64,000 bases of DNA from Goodfellowiella coeruleoviolacea (GTDB lineage Bacteria > Actinomycetota > Actinomycetes > Mycobacteriales > Pseudonocardiaceae): NCBI RefSeq assembly GCF_024171785.1, contig NZ_JAMTCK010000003.1:186001-250000 (forward strand), written 5' to 3'. The position numbers and the translations under genes are program-made. The notes below the pieces were generated by a model. That model searched no databases. It had not been told where the DNA came from and saw only the letters and a list, made by a program, of their open reading frames with translations. This document shows positions 8,183-15,661 of the stretch, in pieces. Within the stretch, counting starts at the first letter, position 1, and each line of letters opens with the position of its first letter.

Positions 8183-9063
8183 CAGTCCTTCACCGACCCG
8201 AACGACAGGCCCCGCACCAGGAACCGTTGGATGGACAACGCCAGCACCAGCGGCGGCACGGCGGCGATCAGCGCCGCGGCCGCGGTGAAGTTGAACTTGG
8301 CCTCGTTGCCGCCGATGAACGACAGCGAGCCCACCGTGACCGTCTGCGCGTTGCTGGAGGTCAGGGTCAGCGGGAACACGAAGTTGTTCCACGCGAAGAT
8401 GAACGCCAGCAGGCTCACCGCGGCGATGCCCGGTTTGACCAACGGCAGCACCGTGCGCAGGAACGCCTGGGTGCGGCTGTAGCCGTCCAGCAGCGCGGCC
8501 TGCTCGATCTCCGGGGACAGGTCCTCGAAGTAGGAGCGCAGGATCCACACGATCAGCGGCAGGGTGACCAGTTGCAGCACCCAGATCATGCCGGTGTAGC
8601 TGTCGAACAGCCCGATCTGCGGGTAGATCACGGACAGCGGGATGATCACCACCAGCTCCGGGGCGAACCGGAACGACAACAGGGTGAACATCAGGTTCTC
8701 CTTGCCGCGGAAGGAGAACCGGGCCGCCGCGTAGGCCGCTGGCACGCCGATCAGCAGCGACACCAGCACCGCGCCGATCGAGGTCACCAGGCTGGAGACG
8801 AAGAACCGCAGGAACGGCACGCCCGCGTCGGCGTCGCCGAGACCCAGCACCGCGCGGTAGGAGTCCAGCGTGGGGCTGAACGCGAAGTAGGTGGTCAGCT
8901 GGTCCTGCTTGTCCTTGAGCGACAGCAGGATCATCCACACCACCGGGAACAGCGAGAACGCGAAGTACGCGAGCAGCCCGACGGTGGTGAGCACCCGGCC
9001 CAGCCGGCGCCGGGCCACGCCGGTGGCGTGCTGGGTGGTGACGTGGGAAGCGGTGTCGGTCAT
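8182..9063 (-). CDS. ABC sugar importer permease, MalG type
   Basis: A 293-residue inner-membrane permease of the CUT1/MalG class with about six hydrophobic segments, the first near residues 27-48 (VGLLAYFAFSLFPVVWMILL). The coupling loop that docks the ATPase is visible as EIEQAALLDGYSRTQAFLRTVLP, matching the EAA motif of the family. It follows the MalF-type permease after a 7-base gap and overlaps the ATPase downstream by one base. It forms the channel with that partner and receives substrate from the lipoprotein at 10030. Confidence 0.92.
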   Translation of the reverse strand: MTDTASHVTTQHATGVARRRLGRVLTTVGLLAYFAFSLFPVVWMILLSLKDKQDQLTTYFAFSPTLDSYRAVLGLGDADAGVPFLRFFVSSLVTSIGAVLVSLLIGVPAAYAAARFSFRGKENLMFTLLSFRFAPELVVIIPLSVIYPQIGLFDSYTGMIWVLQLVTLPLIVWILRSYFEDLSPEIEQAALLDGYSRTQAFLRTVLPLVKPGIAAVSLLAFIFAWNNFVFPLTLTSSNAQTVTVGSLSFIGGNEAKFNFTAAAALIAAVPPLVLALSIQRFLVRGLSFGSVKD

Positions 9064-9070
9064 GCGGGCC

Positions 9071-10030
9071 TCACTTTCCCGCCGAGCGGTTCTGCACCCG
9101 GCCGAGGTAGCGCACCAGCACCATCGAGACCACGTAGACGATCGCCCAGAGCACGATCATGAACGTGGTGCCGAAGCTGTACCGCTGGTAGGTGATCGCC
9201 TGCAGGTAGGCGCTGATCTGCAGGGTGGTGGTGGCGTTGCCCGGCCCGCCCTGGGTGAACGCGTAGATCACGTCGAACACCTTGAGCGAGTCCATGAACC
9301 GGAAGATCACCGCGACCAGCACGTACGGCCACAGCATCGGCAGGGTGAGTGTGCGGAAGGTGAACCACGGGCTGGCCCCGTCCACGGCGGCGGCCTCGAA
9401 CGGCGAGCGCGGCATGGACCGCAGCGCGGCCAGCGCCAGGATCGCCACGAACGGGGTGAAGATCCAGGTGTCGATGACGACGCACCAGAACATCGCCTTG
9501 CCCGCGGTGTCGATCGCGGTGAGGTCGCCCAGCCCGATCATCGACAGGTAGTGGCTGAGCACGCCGACGCTCGGCCACAGCATCAGCTTCCAGATGATCG
9601 CGGCGATGATCGGCGCGATCATCAGCGGCACGATCAGCACCTTCTCCAGCAGCCGGCCCAGCAGGGAACTGCGGTTGAGCAGCAGTGCCACGCCGACCCC
9701 GAGCACGGTCTCCACCACCGTGGCCAGCACCGCGAACAGGCCGGTCACCCACGCCGAGTGCCAGAACTCGCCCTGGGTGAGCACGGTGACGTAGTTGTCC
9801 ACCCCGACGAAGTCCGGCACCGGCTTGGTCGCCGAGTAGTTGAACAGCGTGTAGAAGACACCGAGCAGGAACGGGTACAGGATGCCCACGCACAGCGCCA
9901 CGGCCGGCACGATCAGCAGGTAGGGCCGCAGCCGGCGGCGCCAGCGGGGAACCCGCACCCGACCGGCGGCCGACGAGGGGGGCACGCCGCCGGTCGAGGC
10001 GGGGGACTGGGTGGAGGAGAGCACGGACAT
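9071..10030 (-). CDS. ABC sugar importer permease, MalF type
   Basis: A 319-residue permease with a first transmembrane helix near 34-55 (YLLIVPAVALCVGILYPFLL) and five or more further segments. The EAA loop reads SPFEAAAVDGASPWFTFRTLTLP. The start overlaps the stop of the binding-protein gene by one base (TGATG). It is the partner of the MalG-type subunit immediately downstream. The family imports oligosaccharides, glycerol phosphates or polyols; the real substrate is unknown. Confidence 0.92.
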   Translation of the reverse strand: MSVLSSTQSPASTGGVPPSSAAGRVRVPRWRRRLRPYLLIVPAVALCVGILYPFLLGVFYTLFNYSATKPVPDFVGVDNYVTVLTQGEFWHSAWVTGLFAVLATVVETVLGVGVALLLNRSSLLGRLLEKVLIVPLMIAPIIAAIIWKLMLWPSVGVLSHYLSMIGLGDLTAIDTAGKAMFWCVVIDTWIFTPFVAILALAALRSMPRSPFEAAAVDGASPWFTFRTLTLPMLWPYVLVAVIFRFMDSLKVFDVIYAFTQGGPGNATTTLQISAYLQAITYQRYSFGTTFMIVLWAIVYVVSMVLVRYLGRVQNRSAGK

Positions 10031-11496
10031 CAGCTGTTGACCTTCGTCTTCAGGTCAGCGGCCAGCGCGTCGAGCACGGACTGGGCGTTCTCCCCGCCGT
10101 AGATCTTCTGCAGCGCCTCGGCCCACGAGGTGGTCGCGTCGAAGAACTGGGTCTGCGGGGTGAACTGGATCTTGGTGTCGTTGACCACCGCGTCGAAGGT
10201 GTCCAGGAAGCCCGGGGTGTTGCTGAGCCGCTGCTTGTACTCGGCGTTGTCCGCCACCGACTTGCGCACCGGGTCGATGTGGGACTGCTGGGTGGCCGCG
10301 TAGGTCAGGTGGTCCTTGCCGGTGGCCCACTGGAGGAACCACCAGGTGGCCGCCTTCTTCTTGCTGGCCGAGTTCATGCCGAGCGACCAGATCCACATGT
10401 TGGTGGCCAGCGAGCCGTCCGGCCCCTTGGGACCGGGGTGGAAGGCGAGCTTGCCGGCGGCCTGGCTGGCACCGGGCACGCTCTGGAAGTAGGCGGCGGT
10501 GTCGGCGTCGAACATCATGCCGGCCTTCTGCGCGCCCAGGTCGCCCGAGCAGTTGTACCAGGAGTAGGTCGGCCAGGACGCCGGACCGGACGCCTTGACC
10601 ATGCTGGCCCACCGGGTGGTGAAGTCCACGGCCGCCGCGCTGTTCATGGCCGGCTCCAGCTTGCCGTCGGCCACGGTGAAGTCCTTGAGGCCGAACCGGC
10701 TGTACATGGTCATGAAGCCGGGGTGCATGGTGGCCCAGGACTTGGAGCCGCGCACCGCGATCCCGTACATGTCGGGGTAGCCGGCGCCGGGCGCCTTCTG
10801 CTTGATGGCCGCGGCCAGTTCCACCAGCTCGTCAAAGGTCTCGGCCGGCTTCAGGCCCAGCTTGGTGAACAGTTCGGAGTTGTAGGCGACGACGTTGGTC
10901 TCCCAGCCCCAGGGCAGCATCCACTGCTTGCCGCCGCCGAGCGGGTCGCCGTTCTTGAAGCTCCACTGGCCCGCCTGCAGCAGGTTGGGGAAGAAGTCGT
11001 CGGGCGCGAAGTCGGCGTTGGTGGCCGCGGTGTTGTCGATCCACGGCTTGAGGTCCTCCAGGTACCCGGGCGGGCCGTACTGCCAGACCATGTACGCGCC
11101 GAGCATGAAGGCGTCGTAGTTGCCGGCCTTGCTGCGCAGCTCCAGGGTGACCTTGTCGAAGTAGTTGTCCTCGGGGAAGACGTCGTAGTTGACCTTGATC
11201 CCGGTCTGCTCGGTGAACTTGCCCAGGTTGGCGACCAGGGCTTCCTGGTAGGGGTGCTTGTTGAGCAGCAGCTTGATCTCCTGGCCGGAGTGCTTCTTCC
11301 AGTCGAACGAGCCGCTGATGTCGTTGGCCGCCGAGCCGGCCGAGTCGCTGGCGCCGCCGAAGCCGCAGGCCGAGAGCACCGGCAGGCTCGCGGCCAGTCC
11401 GGCGGTGGCGCCGATGCCGCGCAGCAGGGACCGGCGGCTCAGCCGCCCGGAGCCCAGACCGGCGCCCAGGAACTTGTCGTGACCACTCGCAGCCAT
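10030..11496 (-). CDS. ABC sugar-binding lipoprotein, Tat-exported
   Basis: A 488-residue family 1 extracellular solute-binding protein and the first gene of the operon. The ATG at 11496 was chosen because GGAGGAAGC lies directly before it. The N-terminus carries a twin-arginine SRRSLLRG motif, a hydrophobic stretch and the lipobox LSAC, so it is probably folded in the cytoplasm, exported by Tat and lipid-anchored at Cys. The mature part has the segments seen in maltose/glycerol-phosphate binding proteins, for example AFMLGAYMVWQYGPPGY and GMMFDADTAAYF. It delivers ligand to the permeases encoded next. Confidence 0.9.
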   Translation of the reverse strand: MAASGHDKFLGAGLGSGRLSRRSLLRGIGATAGLAASLPVLSACGFGGASDSAGSAANDISGSFDWKKHSGQEIKLLLNKHPYQEALVANLGKFTEQTGIKVNYDVFPEDNYFDKVTLELRSKAGNYDAFMLGAYMVWQYGPPGYLEDLKPWIDNTAATNADFAPDDFFPNLLQAGQWSFKNGDPLGGGKQWMLPWGWETNVVAYNSELFTKLGLKPAETFDELVELAAAIKQKAPGAGYPDMYGIAVRGSKSWATMHPGFMTMYSRFGLKDFTVADGKLEPAMNSAAAVDFTTRWASMVKASGPASWPTYSWYNCSGDLGAQKAGMMFDADTAAYFQSVPGASQAAGKLAFHPGPKGPDGSLATNMWIWSLGMNSASKKKAATWWFLQWATGKDHLTYAATQQSHIDPVRKSVADNAEYKQRLSNTPGFLDTFDAVVNDTKIQFTPQTQFFDATTSWAEALQKIYGGENAQSVLDALAADLKTKVNS

Positions 11497-11559
11497 GCTT
11501 CCTCCAGCCACTGCCACATCGCAGAGGGCAGAACCGAGCAACTTGAGATGTTGACTTAA

Positions 11560-11573
11560 CACGTCATGATGTG
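11560..11573. promoter_or_regulatory. Candidate DeoR operator before the sugar operon
   Basis: CACGTCATGATGTG is an imperfect palindrome (12 of 14 positions symmetric) 64 bases upstream of the binding-protein start, in a locally AT-richer stretch. It is the best symmetric element in this intergenic region and a reasonable site for the DeoR-family protein of the operon. No binding evidence exists. Confidence 0.4.
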
Positions 11574-11707
11574 ATTGCGCTCTATCTTCACGGCTGGCGC
11601 TGTGATGTCAAGCACGAGTTTTCATCAGGTTTCACTGAATCGAGCGAGGTGTGCCGCCGTGGGCGTGCGCGCCCGCGCCACCCGGTGCTCCCGGGCGGCT
11701 GAGCTGG

Positions 11708-12331
11708 TCACCGGTTGGATGTGCTGGTCAACGGCTCGTTGAGGGCCAGCAGCCCGAACTCGCCGTCCCGGTACCGCAACCGCGCGCCCCGGCAGTTGCC
11801 CACCGACGGGAACGCCCGGCGGTACCGGCTGAGCGGGATGCCCAGCACCTCGCACAGCACCAGCCGGAGCAGCGTGTTGTGCGCGACCACCAGCACCCGT
11901 CCGCCCGGTGCGGTCTCGGCCGCGGCCACCAGGCCGGCCAGCCCCCGGCGCGCCGCCAGCACCGGGTCCTCACCGCCCGGTAAGTGGTGTGCCACCGGGT
12001 CGGCGACGAACCGGTCGCGCGCCGCCCCCAGCTGCTGCGCCATCTCGGCCGAGGTCAGCCCCTCACCGGCGCCGAAGTCCAGTTCGGTGAGGCGCTCGTC
12101 GACCACGGGCTGGATGCCGGTTCGCTCGGTGACCGCGAGGGCGGTGCGCCGGGACCGCCGCAGCGGCGAGCAGAACAGCCCGACCAGGTCCGCTGTGCTG
12201 GCCCAGGCGCCCAGCTCAGCAGCTTGCGCGAGGCCGGTGTCGGTGAGTTCGACGTCGCTGCGGCCGGCATAGCGGTTCTCCGCGTGCCACACGGTCTCGC
12301 CGTGCCGGACCACCACGAGTTCGGTGCTCAT
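11708..12331 (-). CDS. Histidine phosphatase (phosphoglycerate mutase-like)
   Basis: A 207-residue histidine phosphatase. The catalytic RHGET motif is near the N-terminus (VVVRHGETVWH), SPLRRSRRTA supplies the second phosphate pocket, ELDFGAGEG holds the acid, and VVAHNTLLR carries the second His. The ATG at 12331 is preferred over the one at 12355 because a GAAGGGAA stretch precedes it. The family covers cofactor-dependent phosphoglycerate mutases and many broad phosphatases, and this short protein looks like the latter. It is transcribed in the same direction as the sugar operon but is separated from it by the operon's own promoter region. Confidence 0.85.
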   Translation of the reverse strand: MSTELVVVRHGETVWHAENRYAGRSDVELTDTGLAQAAELGAWASTADLVGLFCSPLRRSRRTALAVTERTGIQPVVDERLTELDFGAGEGLTSAEMAQQLGAARDRFVADPVAHHLPGGEDPVLAARRGLAGLVAAAETAPGGRVLVVAHNTLLRLVLCEVLGIPLSRYRRAFPSVGNCRGARLRYRDGEFGLLALNEPLTSTSNR

Positions 12332-12615
12332 CGCGTTGTTCCCTTCCGTTGGCATGGGCCGCCTGGGCGCCCGTTGGCTGTCGGTCGTTGTCGGTCCCTT
12401 GTTGGACCCGTTGGTGATGGCTGTCGGGCCGCTGCCGGTTGGCGTCGGGCCGCTGTCGGTTGGGTGCGGGTTGGCTGTCGGGCCGCCGGTGGGGCGGCTG
12501 TCGGTCCACTGGTGGTGACTGGGGTGTCGGTGCCGCGAGCCAGTCGCGGCGCGTACCGCAAGTCCTACCGGCGGGCGCGGACCCGCCCTCCCGATTCACC
12601 CGATCGAGAGGGCAG

Positions 12616-12642
12616 TTATCCACAACCCGCGAGTTATCCACA
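12616..12642 (+). promoter_or_regulatory. Two direct perfect DnaA boxes (TTATCCACA)
   Basis: TTATCCACA occurs at 12616-12624 and again at 12634-12642 in the same orientation, 18 bases start to start. This nonamer is the strong DnaA-binding consensus. No dnaA, dnaN or AT-rich unwinding region is nearby, so it is not an obvious origin. It could titrate DnaA or regulate a neighbour, or be coincidental. Confidence 0.5.
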
Positions 12643-12855
12643 GGCTCGGCTCGTGGTGCTGGCTGTCCGGGGGTGGGGTGGGTAGGCTGAGCAGGGGTCG
12701 CCCCCCTGGGAGGGCGGGGGTGTGACCTGGGGGTTTAAGCCGTCCACTGAGGACTGTGCCGGTGCGTGGTCCGGGTGTGGTCGGTGGCCGGGGTGGGCTG
12801 GCTGTCGTGGCCGGCGGGTGGGCTGCCGGGGCTGGTCGCGGTGCCGGGAGCCCGG

Positions 12856-12926
12856 GCCACCGCCGCCACTGCCGCCATCACCGCCACTGCCGCCACCACC
12901 GCCACCACCGCCGCTCTGCCGCCAAC
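12856..12926. repeat. CCGCCA/CCACCG triplet-rich array
   Basis: About 70 bases of imperfect gccaccgcc/actgccgcc repeats with strand asymmetry: the purines are almost all on the minus strand. It lies in a gene-free interval upstream of nothing obvious. Such tracts expand and contract easily. Confidence 0.7.
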
Positions 12927-13037
12927 GCCATTCCGCCGGCACCACCGCTCCGCCGGCGCCACCGCTACTCCGCTGACGTCCCACGCTGCTGACGTCCCAC
13001 TTCGTCGACGCCGGCACCGGCATTCCGCCCGTGCCCC

Positions 13038-14525
13038 TTATCCCGCGGTGGCCTCGGCCAGCAGGGTTGGGGGCAGCCAGCCGCGTTGTGCCAGCGCGTC
13101 GGCCAGGCGGTGGTAGCCGGCGGCGAGGCGGTCGCCGACCTCCGGGCGGGGCAGGAACTCCCGGTCGACGCGCACCATCCGCTCAGCCGAGGCGGCCAGC
13201 CCGTACTCGCTGCTCGCGGCCAGCACGGCCATGCCGAACGCCGGCTCGGTCACCGCCGGGACCTCCAACCGCCGGCCCAGCACGTCGGCGCGCAGCTGGG
13301 TCCACGGCGCGCTGCGCACCCCGCCGCCGGTCACCCTGATCGACTCGCCGACCGGCGCGCCCAGGCTGCCCAGGTGCGCCACGCACAGCCGCTCCAGGTA
13401 GGCCACACCCTGCAGGACCGACACGTAGCGGTCCAGCTCGCCGCGCGGCTGGCCCAGGGTGAACCCCTCGGCGTCGGCGGCCACGAACGGGAACCGCTCG
13501 CCCCGCCCGGCCAGCGGGTAGCTCACGCAGCCGGCGGGCTCGTCCAGGGGCGCGTCCCGGTCCAGCGCGGCCAGGTCGGCGCCGGGGAACGCGGTGGTCA
13601 GCACGCCGGCCCCGGTGCTGGACGCGCCCCCGGGCCACCACCGGCCGTCCGGCCCGAGGTGGCTGTACACGCTGGTGTCGAACACCTGCCGCTCGGCAAC
13701 GCCCTTGAACACCAGGGTGGTGCCCAGCACCGAGTTCCAGCTGCCCACCGTGAGCGCGCCGGTGGCCAGTTGGGACGCGCAGCCGTCGGTCATCCCGGCC
13801 ACGATGGCCGCGCCGGCCGGCAGCCCGGTCACCTCGGCCGCGGCCCTGCTGACCTCGCCGATCACCCCGCCCGGGCGGACCAGGCGCGGCAGCGCGTGCT
13901 CGGGCAGGCCGAGCACGGCCCGGATCTCATCCGGCCAGGTCGCGGACACCGGGTCGGCCCCGGACTTGAGCGCGTGGCTGGTGTCGCTGGGCAGCAGCTC
14001 GCCCGCCAGCCGACTGGTCACGAAGTCGGCCTGGTGCAGCACCACACCCCGGGCCAGCTCGCCGCGGGCGTTGCGGCCGAGCCAGGCGAGCTTGGCCACC
14101 GCCCAGGACGGCTGCGGCCGCACGCCCAGCCGCCGCCACACCGACTCGTCCACCCGGTCGAGCAGGTCGGCACCGTCGTCGGCGGCGCGCAGGTCGTCGT
14201 ACATCAGCGCGGGCAGCAGTGGACGCAGGTCGTGGTCGGCGACCACCAGGGTGCCCGAGGTGGCGCAGACCGCGACCCGGCGCACGGCCGCGGCCGGCAC
14301 CTCGGCCAGGGCGGTCCGGCACGCCGTGACCAGGGCGGTCCACCACTGTTCCGGGTCCTGCTCGTGCCGTGGCCCGGCCCGGTGGTCGTCCAGCGGCGCG
14401 GAACCCCGGCCCAGCACCCGCCCGGTGCCGGTGGCGGCCAGCACCTTGACCCCCTGCGTGCCCAGATCGACCCCGACCCAGACGTCGTCGTCCCCCGCCT
14501 GTGCGGCGGCAGCGTTGTCGCGCAC
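13038..14525 (-). CDS. FGGY-family carbohydrate kinase, xylulokinase-like
   Basis: A complete FGGY kinase, 495 residues from the GTG at 14525, which has GGGAG five bases upstream; a GTG at 14567 would add 14 residues but has no SD. VGVDLGTQGVKV is the N-terminal ATP loop, VAGMTDGCASQLATGA the second lobe phosphate motif and VTGGGVRSAPWTQ the adenosine motif. The length matches xylulokinases (480-510). It lies apart from the sugar operon and behind its own candidate operator, so it may phosphorylate a different ketose. Confidence 0.86.
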   Translation of the reverse strand: MRDNAAAAQAGDDDVWVGVDLGTQGVKVLAATGTGRVLGRGSAPLDDHRAGPRHEQDPEQWWTALVTACRTALAEVPAAAVRRVAVCATSGTLVVADHDLRPLLPALMYDDLRAADDGADLLDRVDESVWRRLGVRPQPSWAVAKLAWLGRNARGELARGVVLHQADFVTSRLAGELLPSDTSHALKSGADPVSATWPDEIRAVLGLPEHALPRLVRPGGVIGEVSRAAAEVTGLPAGAAIVAGMTDGCASQLATGALTVGSWNSVLGTTLVFKGVAERQVFDTSVYSHLGPDGRWWPGGASSTGAGVLTTAFPGADLAALDRDAPLDEPAGCVSYPLAGRGERFPFVAADAEGFTLGQPRGELDRYVSVLQGVAYLERLCVAHLGSLGAPVGESIRVTGGGVRSAPWTQLRADVLGRRLEVPAVTEPAFGMAVLAASSEYGLAASAERMVRVDREFLPRPEVGDRLAAGYHRLADALAQRGWLPPTLLAEATAG

Positions 14526-14542
14526 CCGAACTCCCAACCCAA

Positions 14543-14583
14543 GTTGTGAACTAGGTGATAACTTCACAGCAGAATGTCACAAC
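14543..14583. promoter_or_regulatory. Inverted repeats before the second FGGY kinase
   Basis: GTTGTGA (14543-14549) and TCACAAC (14577-14583) form a perfect 7-base inverted repeat. Nested inside are TGTGAA (14545-14550) and TTCACA (14563-14568). The arrangement looks like a GntR- or LacI-type operator over the kinase promoter. The regulator is not in the immediate neighbourhood. Confidence 0.4.
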
Positions 14584-14726
14584 ATGGGCCGGTACGGGAA
14601 CGGTTGAAGTCGTTAACGGCTGCCTGACGGTGTGCGGCTCCTGGTCGCGGGCAACCGGGCAGGACGCCGGGGCGAGCCCGACCTCGACCTCGACCCCGAC
14701 CTCGGTCCCGGGCAGCCAACAGCAGG

Positions 14727-15008
14727 GCGCGGCGGTGCGCGAGAGCTGGCTGTCGGTGGACGGCGTGCACGACGGCGAGCGTTGCGACACCGAGGCCGGC
14801 CGCACCACGTCGGCCCCGCTGCCCGGCCACCGCGCCGGGGTCGACGTCCCCGGCCATCCCGAACTCCACCCCGCCGCCCACCCGGGTGCCGGCGGCCAAC
14901 CTGACCGGGAAGCTGGTGTTCGACCCGACCACCTACGACTTCCTCGGCTTCGCCACCAGCAGCGCGCTGCTGGAGGTCGGCATCGTCGACCGGGTGGGCC
15001 AGCGCCCC
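14727..15008 (+). pseudogene. Decayed CU044_5270-family protein gene
   Basis: Two fragments resemble successive conserved parts of the actinobacterial CU044_5270 family (membrane-anchored proteins of unknown function). In one frame, RESWLSVDGVHDGE starts near 14738. In a different frame, 14886-15008 encodes KLVFDPTTYDFLG and SSALLEVGIVDRVGQRP, the usual C-terminal ending. The segment between them is too short, the frames disagree, and the stop codon expected after GQRP is missing, so the frame runs on for over 40 residues. I read it as a truncated, frameshifted relic. The family match is from memory of the motif. Confidence 0.5.
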
Positions 15009-15136
15009 CGACCGCGGCGAACCCGGCCACGGCAGGGCGGGCCCGGGAAGGAGTACCGGCTGGGCCGGCCGGGTAGCCGGGCGGTGTCAGCCGCTCGGCC
15101 ACGAGCGGGGGCCGCACGACCAGGAGGTGACAACCC

Positions 15137-15550
15137 ATGACAACCGTCGCGAGCATGCTCCGCACCTACCCCAGTGACCTGGGCAGGGTCGACCGGGAAG
15201 CGATGACCCGGTGCATCGAGGAGTGCATGACGTGCGCGCAGACGTGTACCGCGTGCGCGGACGCCTGCATGTCCGAGCACGACGACATGCTGCCCATGCT
15301 GCGCAAGTGCATTCGCTCGTGCGTGGACTGCGCGGATGTCTGCGACACCACCGGGCGCGTCCTGTCCCGGCACACCGGCTACGACGCCAACATCACCCGC
15401 GCGGTGCTGCAGGCGTGCGCCACGGTGTGCCGGTCCTGCGCGGACGAGTGCAACCAGCACGCCAACCGGCACGAGCACTGCCGGATCTGCGCGGAGGCGT
15501 GCAGCGCGTGCGAGCAGGCCTGCCAGGACCTGCTGATGTCACTGGGCTGA
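15137..15550 (+). CDS. Four-helix-bundle copper-storage protein (Csp3-like)
   Basis: A 137-residue protein with 19 cysteines, almost all spaced as CxxC or CxxxC along four predicted helices (CIEECMTCAQTCTACADAC, then CIRSCVDCADVC, CATVCRSCADEC, and CRICAEACSACEQAC). This is the hallmark of Csp copper-storage proteins, in which Cys residues line the inside of a helix bundle and hold many Cu(I) ions. There is no signal peptide, which fits the cytosolic Csp3 class. An AGGAGGTG SD lies 8 bases before the ATG. No copper ATPase or CsoR is adjacent. Confidence 0.85.
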   Translation: MTTVASMLRTYPSDLGRVDREAMTRCIEECMTCAQTCTACADACMSEHDDMLPMLRKCIRSCVDCADVCDTTGRVLSRHTGYDANITRAVLQACATVCRSCADECNQHANRHEHCRICAEACSACEQACQDLLMSLG

Positions 15551-15576
15551 CCAGCGCTTCCCCGCGCGCACCAGGC

Positions 15577-15635
15577 GGCGGGAGGGGGGATCGGCCAGTG
15601 CGCCGCGCCGGCCCCTCCCGCCGGCCCCTCCCGCC
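15577..15635. terminator. Hairpin terminator between Csp3 and M20 genes
   Basis: GGCGGGAGGGG (15577-15587) pairs perfectly with CCCCTCCCGCC (15612-15622). A second identical 3' arm lies at 15625-15635, so two alternative hairpins are possible. It sits between convergent genes and could serve both directions, although no T-tract follows. Confidence 0.55.
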
Positions 15636-15661
15636 GGCCGTGCCCGTTGCCCCGTCCGCCG

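Larger units (their letters stand above)
12332..13037. other. Gene-free low-complexity interval
   Basis: I see no credible gene in these 700 bases. The first 200 bases are GT/GC-rich with degenerate repeats of gtcgggccgctgtcggttgg. Two DnaA-box sequences lie at 12616-12642 and a CCGCCA-type triplet array follows at 12856-12926. All open frames here are short and dominated by Arg, Pro and Gly. Confidence 0.6.

Noticed and set aside
12616-12642. Chromosomal origin of replication
   Set aside because: Only two DnaA boxes, no dnaA/dnaN/rpmH and no AT-rich unwinding element.
12722-12976. 84-residue Pro-rich frame
   Set aside because: It is a readthrough of the CCGCCA triplet array with no SD and no conserved feature.
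14555-15076. 173-residue plus-strand frame as an intact gene
   Set aside because: Only part matches a known family, the continuation is in another frame, and no proper start exists; annotated as a pseudogene instead.
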